57,669 nt of DNA from Chara braunii (lineage: Eukaryota; Streptophyta; Charophyceae; Charales; Characeae): NCBI GenBank assembly GCA_003427395.1, contig BFEA01000504.1:170881-228549 (forward strand), read 5' to 3'. The position numbers and the translations under genes are program-made. Below are positions 21,947-32,363 of the stretch, one piece after another. How positions within the stretch are numbered: the stretch's first letter is position 1; the number at the start of each line of letters is the position of its first letter. The notes beneath the pieces are model-generated. The model did not search any database. It was not told the origin of the DNA and was given only the letters and a program-made list of their open reading frames with translations.

Positions 21947-22312
21947 TCACCACCAAGCAATCACACTCCGAGTGCTGCAGCAGTCCGTAGTAGGCCCCAT
22001 TACCTCTTCATGCTCCTCTACCTGAGTAGGCCCTTCCTCTATTGTCCTCACCTCTTCCACCAAGCCATGTGTCCCAGCCAGCGCCAACTTCATCATCCAC
22101 TGGGTGTCCTTGCCTCCCCACGGATCTTCTTCCTGAAATGGCTTCAGGATTAAGTCGGCTTTCCGCTCATATCCTCTTGGTGCTATCCATATGGGATGGC
22201 TAACACAACTGGATACTCGCAGCGCCCACTTGTTTATATGGAGTCNCACATCTTCTTCCTNATCCAGGAACCCGTCGACTGGCGGGGTGTCTTCGGTCGA
22301 CCCCTGATCCAC
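21947..22312 (-). CDS. C-terminal tail of the LTR element polyprotein
   Basis: A 121-aa open frame separated from the RNase H frame by one stop at 22319, where a Trp codon would fit. It contains LHINKWALRVSSCVSHPIWI and an acidic stretch, and runs into the LTR at its end. There is no HHCC zinc finger or DDE integrase pattern, so it is probably the part after RNase H, with the integrase deleted or never present. No independent function is claimed. Confidence 0.55.
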   Translation of the reverse strand: MDQGSTEDTPPVDGFLDXEEDVXLHINKWALRVSSCVSHPIWIAPRGYERKADLILKPFQEEDPWGGKDTQWMMKLALAGTHGLVEEVRTIEEGPTQVEEHEEVMGPTTDCCSTRSVIAWW

Positions 22313-22318
22313 ACTGTC

Positions 22319-24085
22319 CTAGTTGACGCANCTCAGNCCATCAANTCTATTCTTGTTTNCCGAGATCCTTTCCAACTCGAAATTAAACATCCAAATGTAC
22401 GTTAACCATCGGGCGACGGTTGGGTCAGATGGTGTATAATTCTTCAGAGAGCAGGCCANCGCCGTAGGGTCCACCCTTAATATAAATCTCCTGCCGAAGA
22501 CNTAATTCCGGAAGATCCTTAGGCAATGGAGTACCGCAAGCGTCGCTTTCTTAAACTGAGAGTAGTTCCTCTCAGTCGTGTTAAGAGTACGACTTTCAAA
22601 TCTTAGCGGCATCTCCTTTCCCTCGGCATCCGCCTGGATCAAAACCCCTCCTAATGCAGTTGGCCCAGCGTCTGTCTCGATGATGAACGGCTTTTCTTCA
22701 GTCTCCTCATAGTTTTGTGCCCCCAGCACCAATCCTCCTTCCCTGAACTCTCCCTTCATCCTGGTCACCGCTTCTTTCTGGTCTTCGACCCAAACCCATT
22801 CCTGGTCCTGGTGCACCAGCTTCCTTAAATGCTCAGTCTTGGCGGCGAAATCTTTCACGAAGCTCCTCCAAAATCCACAGGTGCCAAGAAAGCTTCTCAC
22901 ATCCGTTATGGTTTCGAAAGGCACCAACCACTCTAAGATTTTGTCTGTCTTCTTCACGTTTGGCTTCCGACCCTTCTCGTTGCAGACAAACCCCAGGATA
23001 GTAGCTTCTCTCATGCAGTGCTTGGATTTTGGCCCGCTTGCAGTGAGATTGTACTCCTCCAGCAGGCCCAAGACTCGATCGAGATCCTGGATGTGCCTCC
23101 AAACAAAACGCCTTACTTCGGGCTGCACCTCGTCTTCCTCTTTCTCCTTTGACCCTTTGACTGCCAAGTCGTCGATATAGGGCTGAGTGATGTGCGGACT
23201 GACTGTTTGCATGACCCTGATCATATGCCTTTGCACCATCGCCACCGCATTCGTCCAACCCTGAGGGGCCACATTCATGTGGATTAACCCCCTTGGCGTG
23301 TGCATTGCCGTCACCGGCCTATCAGGCGGGTATACANAAAANTGATCATACCCGGAATAGAGGTCTATAAGTGAGATTATAGGCCTCCCTGCGCATGACT
23401 CTGACAGTGCATCTGCGTTCGGCAAGCCTCCCGCATCTCGCACCGTTATCGCATCTAGTCGTTGCAGATCCTGTACCCACCGTAGCGTCCTGTTCGGCGT
23501 AATAAAGTCGAACCAAGAAGAAGCATACGGACTGCTAGAGTAGCCGGCAACATGCGTGCGCATCTTGCCATCCAGATAGTCCACCACCATCTTCTCCTCA
23601 TCAGGGTTTGGGTATCGCGCACCCCTTAGGTTCCAGGGCTCGTGGGGGNCCNTGTGGATCCGGATCATNGGGATCTTGTCCACATCCAGCCTCCCTCGCT
23701 GGTCGTCATTAAAGGNGTACGTGCAATGCCTCTTCTTCATTAGCTGCACCATCAGCATCCTTTCCTGGGGCGAAAGAAACCCAGGCTCCCCGACTATTAA
23801 CTTCTCNTCATTTCCATCATTGATACGACATGGATCCCTTAGTGCNTACTCTTGCATCCGCCGTATCAATCCTCGCTNCCGCTCGTAATAAGCCTCTTCA
23901 TCTTCCGTAACGAGCACGGAAACAGGGCGACACTTTTTATCTACCGTTTTGTACCGCCTTTGGGNGCCCTGCTTAAGCCGTCCCCTAAAAAAGGTCGGCT
24001 TGTTGTTTGTGCTTGCGCCATCNCAGACCCTTTTCTTCCTCCGGGAAGTCGATAGATAAGCTTCACTTCTCNTGCCTGTAGGCAT
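22319..24085 (-). CDS. Reverse transcriptase-RNase H (pol) of the gypsy-like element
   Basis: 588 aa with scattered unknown residues caused by single Ns. RT: LRWVQDLQRLDAI (about 201-213), motif A LIDLYSGYD with Asp 241, QGWTNAV (275-281), catalytic YIDD at 303-306, ATILGFVCNEKGRKP (361-375) and RSFLGTCGFWRSFVKDFA (397-413), as in Ty3/gypsy RTs. RNase H: FIIETDAGPTALGGVLIQ (467-484, first catalytic Asp 472), FESRTLNTTERNYSQFKKA (496-514, Glu 497) and FILRVDP (534-540). It copies element RNA into DNA and removes the RNA strand. The N-terminus overlaps the protease frame, so the start is not natural; a frameshift links them. Unlike the flanking gag, this frame is otherwise open. Confidence 0.9.
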   Translation of the reverse strand: MPTGXRSEAYLSTSRRKKRVXDGASTNNKPTFFRGRLKQGXQRRYKTVDKKCRPVSVLVTEDEEAYYERXRGLIRRMQEXALRDPCRINDGNXEKLIVGEPGFLSPQERMLMVQLMKKRHCTYXFNDDQRGRLDVDKIXMIRIHXXPHEPWNLRGARYPNPDEEKMVVDYLDGKMRTHVAGYSSSPYASSWFDFITPNRTLRWVQDLQRLDAITVRDAGGLPNADALSESCAGRPIISLIDLYSGYDXFXVYPPDRPVTAMHTPRGLIHMNVAPQGWTNAVAMVQRHMIRVMQTVSPHITQPYIDDLAVKGSKEKEEDEVQPEVRRFVWRHIQDLDRVLGLLEEYNLTASGPKSKHCMREATILGFVCNEKGRKPNVKKTDKILEWLVPFETITDVRSFLGTCGFWRSFVKDFAAKTEHLRKLVHQDQEWVWVEDQKEAVTRMKGEFREGGLVLGAQNYEETEEKPFIIETDAGPTALGGVLIQADAEGKEMPLRFESRTLNTTERNYSQFKKATLAVLHCLRIFRNXVFGRRFILRVDPTAXACSLKNYTPSDPTVARWLTYIWMFNFELERISXNKNRXDXLXCVN

Positions 24086-24954
24086 TCCAAAACATGCTCT
24101 CGCAAGGCCTTAATGGCCTCCGGGTCTGCCATCTCATGCGCTACCACGATCTCCATAGCCTTGCTTANGTCTGTAAGGCTTAGTGACAGCACCTCCGCCC
24201 CACTTTCCTCCTCGGACTCCTCCGCGAGCCTCCGCNGCTCNTTCTCCGATTCCACATAGGTGAATGAGCCGGGGTTAGGCCTATTCCGCTCGCTCCCTGG
24301 CCCCATGTTTCGGCAGATGACGATTTCGTAGTTCCCACAGGCTGGGTCACTNAGGAGCAGTATCATCGTTNCATCGTGCTTATTGAAGATCAGGGTCTCT
24401 GTCCTGCACATGAACGATCTGCCCAGAAGGATAGGGTGGTCCACGTCCGGCATGACGAAAAAGCACGTCCTCGCTCGCACCTTACNAATCTCTATAATTA
24501 CATTCGACGCGGTGCCACAAAAANCTGCCTTGCAGTTAGCTCNGTGCAGCACGCCGTGATCTGCACGGTCGATCTCCATCCCAAGCATGAACGCATCTTT
24601 TTCCCTAATGATGTTCATTTCAGCGCCCGTATCCATCATTGCCACGCACTTCTTCTCTCTTACTACCGAGTCCACCAATCCGCATGCCGCACACTTCCAG
24701 TCCATTCTTGTCCCAGCTTGTGTCCATCCCACGTCCCTGGGCAGGACGACGCTCAAATGCACGTTGGGCACTAGCCTTCGAGACAATCGCCCTTTCAACT
24801 CCTCCCGGAGTCTTGGTGCGGACGCCAGAATATCTTTTAAGTTCATAAGGTTGTTATAACCTTCAAGGAACCGGTCCACCATCCTTTCCACGTCGAAGTC
24901 CTCCTCCAACCAGACGGTGTATTGCTCTTCTTGGGCACACGTTCCTGTAGACAT
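23941..24954 (-). CDS. Retrotransposon aspartic protease and linker
   Basis: 337-aa frame with AMMDTGAEMNII (active-site Asp at about 108 in the DTGA motif) and HPILLGRSFM at about 173-182 (the ILLGR strand of retropepsins). A Cys pair, KCAAC, stands before the active site. A Glu/Ser-rich region (about 240-270) leads toward the RT. It would cleave the Gag-Pol polyprotein. Its end overlaps the RT frame by about 145 bases and its start overlaps the Gag linker frame, both read as frameshifts in one original polyprotein. Confidence 0.85.
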   Translation of the reverse strand: MSTGTCAQEEQYTVWLEEDFDVERMVDRFLEGYNNLMNLKDILASAPRLREELKGRLSRRLVPNVHLSVVLPRDVGWTQAGTRMDWKCAACGLVDSVVREKKCVAMMDTGAEMNIIREKDAFMLGMEIDRADHGVLHXANCKAXFCGTASNVIIEIXKVRARTCFFVMPDVDHPILLGRSFMCRTETLIFNKHDXTMILLXSDPACGNYEIVICRNMGPGSERNRPNPGSFTYVESEXEXRRLAEESEEESGAEVLSLSLTDXSKAMEIVVAHEMADPEAIKALREHVLECLQAXEVKLIYRLPGGRKGSXMAQAQTTSRPFLGDGLSRXPKGGTKR

Positions 24955-25475
24955 GGCTCGACTCTCTCCTGAGTCTCCCTTCTCTGGGCTCTTTGCTCCG
25001 TCCGCCGGTCCTCCTCCTGACGAAGTCTCTCATCCTTCGTATCGTCTTCCTCTTCCTCTTCTTCCTGGGCCTCGACCACCTCCTTCCTTCGCTCAGGCTC
25101 AGGTCTTTTCCGTGGAGGTGCCTGACTTGGCGCCTGGCTTGGCGTCTGACTAGGGCCCGCCTCACTTTGGCTCCTGGTTTGAGTTGCTTGCGGCGCCCGC
25201 CCATGAGGGGTGGGCGGTCTGAACATCATTCCTGACCTGGGGCCAGACCCTGCTACGACAACCCCGGGACTACCCTGCTGTCCAGCTGCCGGCCCCGTCC
25301 CGGTCTCATAGAGGAAGACCTTCGGGAGGTTGGCTCTCCACCCCTGAACTTCATCACATAGCTTTTTTAGTCCCTGCTGGTACCTCCCCATTTTTTCCAC
25401 CAGATCCTCCATCTTTTCCAGGGTGGTTTGCCGGCTTCCTTTCATCCTCTCTCCCCTCATCGTCTGACTCAACAA
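24843..25475 (-). CDS. Gag-Pol linker: coiled-coil and charged region
   Basis: 210 aa. The first 70 residues are helical and charged (EKMEDLVEKMGRYQQGLKKL), followed by a Pro/Ser/Gln-rich part (PSQTPSQAPSQAPP) and a Glu/Arg-rich part. This fits the region between nucleocapsid and protease. It joins the zinc-knuckle frame upstream and the protease frame downstream through frameshifts near 25450 and 24950. No enzymatic motif is present. Confidence 0.6.
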   Translation of the reverse strand: MLSQTMRGERMKGSRQTTLEKMEDLVEKMGRYQQGLKKLCDEVQGWRANLPKVFLYETGTGPAAGQQGSPGVVVAGSGPRSGMMFRPPTPHGRAPQATQTRSQSEAGPSQTPSQAPSQAPPRKRPEPERRKEVVEAQEEEEEEDDTKDERLRQEEDRRTEQRAQRRETQERVEPCLQERVPKKSNTPSGWRRTSTWKGWWTGSLKVITTL

Positions 25476-26231
25476 TTATCGGTTTTTCCTCTATGGCCCC
25501 TACCTTTAGCCGTTGCGTAACCTCCTCACTATCCCCCATAATCTCTTCGATTCTTATGGTCGGGTCCTCTCTCTCCTGCCACATTTTGAACATGGTCGGG
25601 GCGGCCGATGGCCCTGCCGCCGCCCGCCTAAGGGCCTCCTGCCTGATCCCTCCCGGGGTCTTGGGGTCAATGTGTTCCCCCCACTTATCGTATATATCCC
25701 CATCCATACACGAGGAAATCAGGCCCGCAAGTTCATCATCCCGCCGTTGCTGGCAGAACCGAATCGTGTGGCCTACAATGCCACAATACCAGCAGGTTGC
25801 GTTCCGCCAGTCGAAGCGCGGTCTCCCATACCCCTGGCCCCCTTGCTGACTGCCCTGGTCACCTTGGCCCTGACCCCCTTGGCTGTTCCATCTACCGCCA
25901 CGTCCCCCGCCATTTCGGCCTCATCCGCCACCCCCTCGGCCTCCTTGTCCCTAACCACCATTGCCCTGTCCTCCTTGCCCTTGGCCTCCTCCTCCTGCCA
26001 CACTAGCCTGCGATGCTTGCTGTGAGGGGGGAGGCTGGGCCGTGAATTGGCCTTGCGTCGCCGGGAAACTTGGCGGCCCTGCGCTTGTTGACGGACCCGA
26101 AAACGGAACCATCTTTCCAGTATGGGCTTGGTTCCCTCCACACGAGGTGCAATGACTACAGCTAGGCCAGGGCGCCAGTTGACAGTACGGTACTCAATGC
26201 CCGCAGGCCGGAGGCGGCCCTATTGGTGCCG
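25354..26231 (-). pseudogene. Gag nucleocapsid: Gly-rich region and CCHC zinc knuckle, with stops
   Basis: In one frame from about 26160: CSHCTSCGG, a Gln/Gly-rich stretch (GQGGQGNGG, GRNGGGRGGRWN), then CWYCGIVGHTIRFC at 25794-25753, a perfect C-x2-C-x4-H-x4-C zinc knuckle, followed by an acidic tail to 25354. Stop codons in this frame at 26194-26196, 25951-25953 and 25921-25923 break it. The zinc knuckle binds genomic RNA during particle assembly. The copy could not make a full Gag. Confidence 0.8.
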
Positions 26232-26516
26232 GCCCCGCCGATACGGGCGCGGTTACGGCGGCCGCTGGCGATGCGGCAACTGCCTGGGGGACTTGCCCTT
26301 TGCCAGACCCTTGGCCACCCAGCAACAGGTTACGTTGCTTCCGCTGGGCCTTGGTAAGGATCTGCGACCCCGTCTCCTCCCTGCCATAATCCTCCTGCCC
26401 CGTGCCTTCATCCCCCGCCTCCTTTCCTCCGCCTTGGACTACGGCTGCCACCTTTTTTTGCGCCTCGGCATCCTGGCCGTAGCCTAACGCCGCGAGTACA
26501 TCAGTGACGATCCTCT

Positions 26517-27221
26517 TTACTCCCGGAGTCCCTGATGCGGTAGCGTCCCTCTCCTTCCTTTTCTTCTTTGCAAGCGCATCTGATGCTGCTCTACCTGGTT
26601 TAAACTCCTATCCTCCACTCCTCTGTCGATGGTAGCCCAGGTAAGTTTAGCGCTGCCTCCTCCATGACTCGTCGATTCGGCCGCCTCTGACGCAGTGAGC
26701 AGCCCCCGAAAGATGGCGCACTGCCTCTCCTCAGAGATCCCGTAGACTTTCCTCGCCTTCTTCTTTAACTCTTGTACGAAGGCCCCTATCGTGGTAAAGT
26801 CGTCCTTGTTCATCGCCTCAAGGTCCGAGATGGTAAGCAACCCATCACCCAACCGATATTTGCGCAGCATGCTCTCCCTAAACCTCGCCCAACTGCCATG
26901 GGCGGCATCCACAACCTTCTGCACCTCCTGATGGTGCCCATGAAGCACGTACCTCATAATACGCTGGAATTTCACCTCATCCGACAATCCCACCATTGCC
27001 TGCTCCACCAGGTCTAGCCAGTCTGAGACCCTTTCCCCATCAAAGTGGAAGGTCTTAACCTTCGGAACATTACTCGGGGTCTTCTCATGTCGATCTAGGG
27101 CCGCGATGAGGTCCTCGAGGGTCAGGACCCTCCCAACGCCATCCGATATACTGCCACCCTCCAGCGTCTTAGTAGGCCTCCTACTCCAATTTCCTGTTAA
27201 GAGAAAACCAAAGGCACTCAC
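26517..27221 (-). CDS. Gag capsid-like domain of the LTR retrotransposon
   Basis: 234 aa. Residues from about 50 read VKTFHFDGERVSDWLDLVEQ, the start of the retrotransposon Gag capsid fold (F-x-G...W), followed by FQRIMRYVLHGHHQEVQKVV, WARFRESMLRKYR, TIGAFVQELKKKARKVYGIS and FRGLLTASEA, as in gypsy Gag. It lies first after the leader, as expected. The frame ends at 26517 after a Lys/Arg-rich end, probably at a frameshift into the next Gag segment. Confidence 0.8.
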   Translation of the reverse strand: MSAFGFLLTGNWSRRPTKTLEGGSISDGVGRVLTLEDLIAALDRHEKTPSNVPKVKTFHFDGERVSDWLDLVEQAMVGLSDEVKFQRIMRYVLHGHHQEVQKVVDAAHGSWARFRESMLRKYRLGDGLLTISDLEAMNKDDFTTIGAFVQELKKKARKVYGISEERQCAIFRGLLTASEAAESTSHGGGSAKLTWATIDRGVEDRSLNQVEQHQMRLQRRKGRRGTLPHQGLRE

Positions 27222-27488
27222 CTACTTAGCATCCTACTCCAACCTGGTCTAGCCCGCATCTCCTACCTAGCCTCACCCTTAACGTGAGTATTGCCACCCT
27301 TTACGCTCTTGCTAGGACCGGGCAGACAACCAAATACACATATATAGGTGCTAACTTCCCCCTTTTAATACTTAGTCCCACACCACTTTCCTTACACTTC
27401 AATCAACACTTGTTACTTTCTTATGCTTATTTCTCACTCGTACCCGGATGTCGTTCCACCAGGGGACAACGGTAGGCTTCCGTTATTT
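27222..27488 (-). other. Leader between primer binding site and gag
   Basis: Untranslated leader of the LTR element, with T/C-rich patches on the plus strand. No hairpin array or ORF was seen. Confidence 0.6.
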
Positions 27489-27503
27489 CCGGCAACGGCG
27501 CCA
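27489..27503 (-). promoter_or_regulatory. Primer binding site (tRNA-Asp type)
   Basis: On the minus strand TGGCGCCGTTGCCGG lies two bases after the CA end of the 5' LTR. This is the motif used by many plant gypsy-type elements and is complementary to the 3' end of tRNA-Asp. It fixes element orientation and the inner LTR border. Confidence 0.88.
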
Positions 27504-28261
27504 CCTGTCGAGCGCATCGGTCCGGCACCGCACGTGGCAGCGCGGGACCCTCTCGGCCGTGTCACGCAGGAGTTGGGCCAACCTTGTAATGAACACACAA
27601 ATGGAGCTTCCTTAGGCCGCTCCGGTCGAGTGCGCCAGCCATACCTCTCGCGAGCCCCTACGACATGATAGGGCCTACGCGAGACACAACTTACCTCCAC
27701 CTTACGGGAGTTGTCACCTCCCTTCGGTGGGCGTATCCCCGCCGAGCTACCAGTCCACAGTACGAAAGCTACTCGGTTGCAATCGCAGAGGTGGACCAGC
27801 CGAGGGCGTTTCTCGTTCGCTGTAGCATAGGGGGTACGCGTGGTAATACGCCCATCGGACCCGCACGCGAACCGACATCTTGGGGGGTTGAAGTCCCAAG
27901 CGCGGCTCGTCGTCGGTCGGCTAGGACGCATCCCACTCACCACGCATACACCACTCTACGAACACAAAAAGGGAACACACACACATATACACACGAAACG
28001 ACACAACACAAACAACGCGACAACGCTCCTAGCCCCTTAGTAACCGTCCCATAACTTTTTGACGCGGAAATCGGATAAGCGTCGCGTGCGAGGTTGGTAT
28101 AAAATCGCACGGACGCAGGGCTAACACATATCGACTCGCAATGCAAGCGTACGCAAGCGGTTGTAGCCCCCATACTCGCGCGGCCCTCGTTAATCTCGAG
28201 GGTCGCATTCGACACTCAAGTGTCGGCTGACACGCGCCTTGAGGGTTAATCTCTCGACGCT

Positions 28262-28406
28262 NNNNNNNNNNNNNNNNNNNNNNNNNNNNNNNNNNNNNNN
28301 NNNNNNNNNNNNNNNNNNNNNNNNNNNNNNNNNNNNNNNNNNNNNNNNNNNNNNNNNNNNNNNNNNNNNNNNNNNNNNNNNNNNNNNNNNNNNNNNNNNN
28401 NNNNNN
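28262..28406. other. Assembly gap (145 N)
   Basis: Run of N in the 5' LTR. It ends at the same base as the 3' LTR gap (ATGCGCGGTTGAAG follows both), suggesting a sequence that is hard to read. Confidence 1.
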
Positions 28407-29027
28407 ATGCGCGGTTGAAGACCACACCCTCTTCTGCACCCTGTGCAGAGGGGTTGAGTAGACAACTTTAAGCTGTCGTGGCGGTCGAACATCAAGGGGT
28501 TTGACTTTGACGGCTGCCACGGACTATAACGTCCAACTATGAAAGCTCAAAAAGGAAACTCACTCCAACTTTTACTAGCTTAGTGACCCTCTAGAAGGGA
28601 AGGGGGTAGACAGGCCCGAACGACGCGCGCATGGAGGAGGCCCGAACCCAGACCCATAGGCTACCCGATGTCCGAGCTAATGACGGCCCGTACACGGGCT
28701 CCCATAGGTCGACTGGGCTTAGTCCTTCGCCCATGTGTCGCTTCGTGATACCAAGAACCCGAATCTATTGGCCATATCGCGCTTTTGGTCTCGCCGCCTG
28801 ACCCATAATTTTTAGTGCAAAGATCGGCGAGTGCTCCACGCAAGGACTTAGTATAAGATTGTGCGGACGCAGTACCCACACATACCAATTCACTATGCAG
28901 CTCTACGTGAGTATTTGTGATGACGGCGCATTATGTGGTGCCCATACCCAAGTGGCCTATTCTGAGCAATGGGGTCATTTCTGATGCTCAGGCGTTTCCT
29001 TTGGTCTCTTTATAGTCCTGTGGCCTC

Positions 29028-29450
29028 TGACTTAGACCATTCGTCTTAGAAACAATGTCTAGCCCTTTGGTCTGAACCCTCCCTCAGAATAAAACAACCA
29101 AGGAGAGATGAGTCATTCGTCTTAGAAACAATGCTCAACTCTCCTTTTCTCAACACATAATAAAAGCAAAGTACCCTGGGTCTGACCCAGAGACTGTTCA
29201 GAAACCACCCAAGTAAAACAACGGCCAGACCATTCATCTTAGAAACAATGTCTGACCCTCAAAAGTCAAGCAAACAATACCCCTCAGAAATAAGTAGCCA
29301 GGCCATTCATCTTAGAAACAATGTCTGACACAATTAAAGAAACACAGCAACCAAGCCATTCATCTTAGAAACAATGCTTGGTTCTTCAGAAAACAGAACA
29401 AAACACAGCAGTCAGGTCATTCATCTTAGAAACAATGCCTGATGCTATAA
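29028..29450 (-). repeat. Array of six constant-core stem-loops
   Basis: The 5' LTR counterpart of the 3' LTR array. Copies start near 29037, 29114, 29230, 29304, 29357 and 29419. The fifth has a perfect stem AACCAAGC/GCTTGGTT (29349 and 29376) where the 3' LTR copy has AACCAAGC/GTTTGATT. Confidence 0.9.
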
Positions 29451-30170
29451 GACCCATTCAATCGCAAGCAAAACCGCCTTCCTCCTAACCTTCCCCCTGA
29501 TGCATCCCTTTGTGACAATCTTCTTTCAGACAATCAAGAAACTGAGACTGCCATTATACAAACATTCCTTTAGTTGGTCTGATTTGTATCCTGAAAGTCA
29601 ATCCCAAAAGTCAAAGTAGGGGTGGTATACAATACAGTCAGCCAATACATAGGGAGAGGTATAAATAGGGGTCAGACTGGGTTTATAAAGGAAGCAATGA
29701 TTACCACTGAGTTCCCTGCCTCCAGAACTCCTCCTGAGTTCCGGCAGGGCTCCCGCAATCGGTGGGGCAACCTCCCACAAAGGCCTTGGCGCGGATTACG
29801 GGTTGCAATCCCGCCTGCCGCCTTCCTCTCCAAACCAATAGACTAGACTGAGAGTGAGAAGGGCAGAAGAATAAACATTAAGTCTCTCAGATACAAGAGG
29901 GGTGCACTCAGACTCGCATGAGAGGGCCTTGATGTCTTCAGCGCCTGAGGGTCCCGCAATGATGGCCAAGAGGACAACTTGATTAGTTCCCAAAATCCAC
30001 TGGCGGAGTCAGCCTCCCTGGCGGACCCCCAATTCGCAGCGGTAGTTCCCCCTCCGTATTACCTGCTCTCTCCAAGCCTTCAAGGTAGCAGTCCCCCTTC
30101 CAGCCTAACTGTAGTCACTCACCACCAAGCAATCACACTTCGAGTGCTGCAGCAGTCCGTAGTAGGCCCA

Positions 30171-32363
30171 ACATCGTTGCAGCACAGTAAGCTGGTCAAA
30201 GCCTGTGTGCGATCACGTAAGCGCAGCGACAACTCACGTCGGCTAAGTGATGCGGCACCCAATAGCACACGGCAGCCAAGTTCTATATGCAGCCTTTGTC
30301 TATATCTGGTTAGCAGCAACGGTCACTGTCACCAACAGCAGCCTCTAACGGTGGCCAATAGTAGTTGCAGCAAGGCACCGCAACGGGGGTCAAATCGCTA
30401 TGGCAACATCCCACAGCAGCCACAGGCCGTGTACAGCTGCAGTACACAGCGGTCAGCAGCGAGGGGTGTATTGGGCTGTGGCCAGCAGCGGCAGTAGCAG
30501 TCAACCAGCTGCCAGTCGTCTACACAGTCAAGACCAGCAAGAGTGTTCAGTCCTCAACGGCAGCCGCAGATCGCAAGGCCAACCAACCGCAATAGCAGTC
30601 CGTCCTCAACCCAAAAAAACAGCGAGAGTTGTCCTTGCCCAGCCGCCGACCATAGCAGTAGCACAACCCCCAGTAGCAGCATACAGTAGCGAGTGTCGGT
30701 ATGCCGTAGCGAGCAGTGGGCAGCAGTAACATGCAACCGCCATCTGTTGGTCCCCAACCCATTCTTGGTCTTGAGGGGCAACAAACGTACCCTAGTCCAC
30801 AACAACAATGGCCTTGTGTGCTCAACCACCAGGAGCGACGGCCATTCGGTGCACAGCGGCAGTTCGTAGTAGATTCAGCTATCGCTGCTGTACAACCGGC
30901 CTGTAGCAGCCCGCCACCGCCAGCGGTAGTATGCGGTAGAACGCAGCTGTGCGCGGCTCACAATCGAAACCACCGTGTATAGCAGTAGCCAGCTGCGGTT
31001 GGTTGTCAAAGAGAGCAGCGGACACAGTCTCGTGTATAGTCACGAAGAGCGGCTGCCCTTCGCGCACAGGCAATAGCAGTCGGCTCAGCAGGTGCCCGGA
31101 CGGGTTACTCGCCCATCTACAGCTGCGGCCCCCCTTTCCCTCTAACTCCCTTGCACCACCTCTCTAATCATCAAGTCGCTCCTTGCTAACTCTCACCCTG
31201 AATGTACCTCTTCCCAGAACATGACCGGGTACACCTTCATATTTAGCCCACTCTTCCTTACGCAACCCTGTGCGCCTATACCGACCAGACCGTTTCCTCA
31301 TGGCCGAATCCGTCCTCGCCTTCTAGCTCGCCGCTGAGCAAACCCCTATCGAGTGCCTTCACTTGCTCGATCCCAAAGGGAATCGAGTGGGCTGCCTTTT
31401 CCGTCCTGCCATCACCGGCTTCCGCCACCTTCTCCGCGCACGCTTCCCTTCTCGTAACTTTCACCACAACCTCCCTCGTGCTAATCTAACCTCGGATCCG
31501 GGGTCGCCCGACCCAAAAACCCCTGGACCGCCTTTCTTCCTTCGCTCTCCTGACCTTTGAACGCACCTTGGCACAAAAACGGCCCCGGTTCAATCAGTCC
31601 CTTCTGCCCTCTCCCGCTGCTGCCTGTCGCTTCCCATCTCCCCTTCCGGTCGCAACACCCGTCCGCCCTGTTCGATCCACCAATCACCTCTTTCTCGTGC
31701 ACCTAGCACAGAAACGCGACCAGGTTCAACTATTCTTTCCCGTGGCCCCCCCCCCGCTCGCTGCCTGGCCTGCTGGCTGCTGAGTAACGCAACGCCCGTC
31801 TCCCTTACCTTGCTCCGCCCCGCTGTGACCCGGCGCCTGCGGGCTCCTGCCAGTTCCTATCACTTCCTCCGGTATGCATCCGACACAAACTGGCGCCCAC
31901 GTACACTCCCATTGGCAACCTGTTTCCCCCATCGCCATAGCTCCCTCTGCGCAGCTCCTCTTCTTTCTACTCCTCCGCCTACACTACTAACACCAAATTG
32001 ACAGTCCCCGCACGCTTGCCTCTCCCAACAATCTCAGTTCCACCGCCTTCTTGGCTCCAGCGCCCGCTGCCACTCTCGCCCTTCTTTGTCGTGCCTCATG
32101 CGGAGTCACATCACGCTCCTTTCACGTCCGAATCCGGTCGCAGGTTGCGCCCAGGTACGTCCCACTCTCTCTGTCCACAGTCATGCCCGTGCACAGGTTG
32201 TCCTACCGATCTCTATTTCTACCACCTTCGCAGCTCTCGGCGCCGCTCACCCCTACCGCAACGTGCGGTCTCACAGCCAGCCGCATTTCGCCACCTGCTC
32301 CTGTTGACATCACTCCAATCCTCCCAATACCGCGCGGTCCAATGATCAGTCAAATGCCATATG
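30171..32363. other. GC-rich sequence without recognised gene; CAGCAG-like words
   Basis: From 30171 to about 31090 the sequence is crowded with GTAGCAG, CAGCAG and GCAGC words, a degenerate repeat-like composition. From 31100 to 32360 it is C-rich with several short open frames on both strands and no recognisable protein. It separates the LTR element from the PLE ORF1, and its origin is unknown. Confidence 0.5.

Larger units (their letters stand above)
17138..21999 (-). repeat. 3' LTR (4.86 kb including a 740-bp gap)
   Basis: On the plus strand it starts TGTCGAGCGCATCGG and ends GTAGTAGGCCCCA. 17138-17347 matches 27506-27715, 18088-18650 matches 28407-28995, and 20830-21999 matches 29000-30170. 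Its central part (18660-20830) is missing from the 5' LTR but is present in the fragment at 7463-9540. It carries ten constant-core hairpins and the pyrimidine-purine hairpins. Confidence 0.88.
17138..30170 (-). mobile_element. Gypsy-like LTR retrotransposon, integrase-less, very long unequal LTRs
   Basis: Two direct repeats (17138-21999 and 27506-30170) flank gag, protease, RT and RNase H, all on the minus strand, with an Asp-tRNA-type primer binding site next to the 5' LTR. Both LTRs end in TG...CA. No integrase was seen before or after RT. With frameshifts in gag this indicates a non-autonomous or dead copy. Flanking 5-mers (AGCAC left, ACATC right) do not match, so the ends may have been reshuffled by recombination. 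On the left it abuts the PLE nuclease. Confidence 0.88.
27506..30170 (-). repeat. 5' LTR (2.67 kb, internally deleted)
   Basis: Starts TGTCGAGCGCATCGG and ends GTAGTAGGCCCA on the plus strand. It matches both ends of the 3' LTR but lacks about 2.2 kb: the join at about 28995 connects sequence equivalent to 18650 directly to sequence equivalent to 20830. It contains a 145-bp gap and six constant-core hairpins. Confidence 0.88.

Noticed and set aside
30119-30829. Several 60-170-codon frames rich in Gln, Ser and Cys
   Set aside because: Created by AGCAG-word composition on both strands; no domain.
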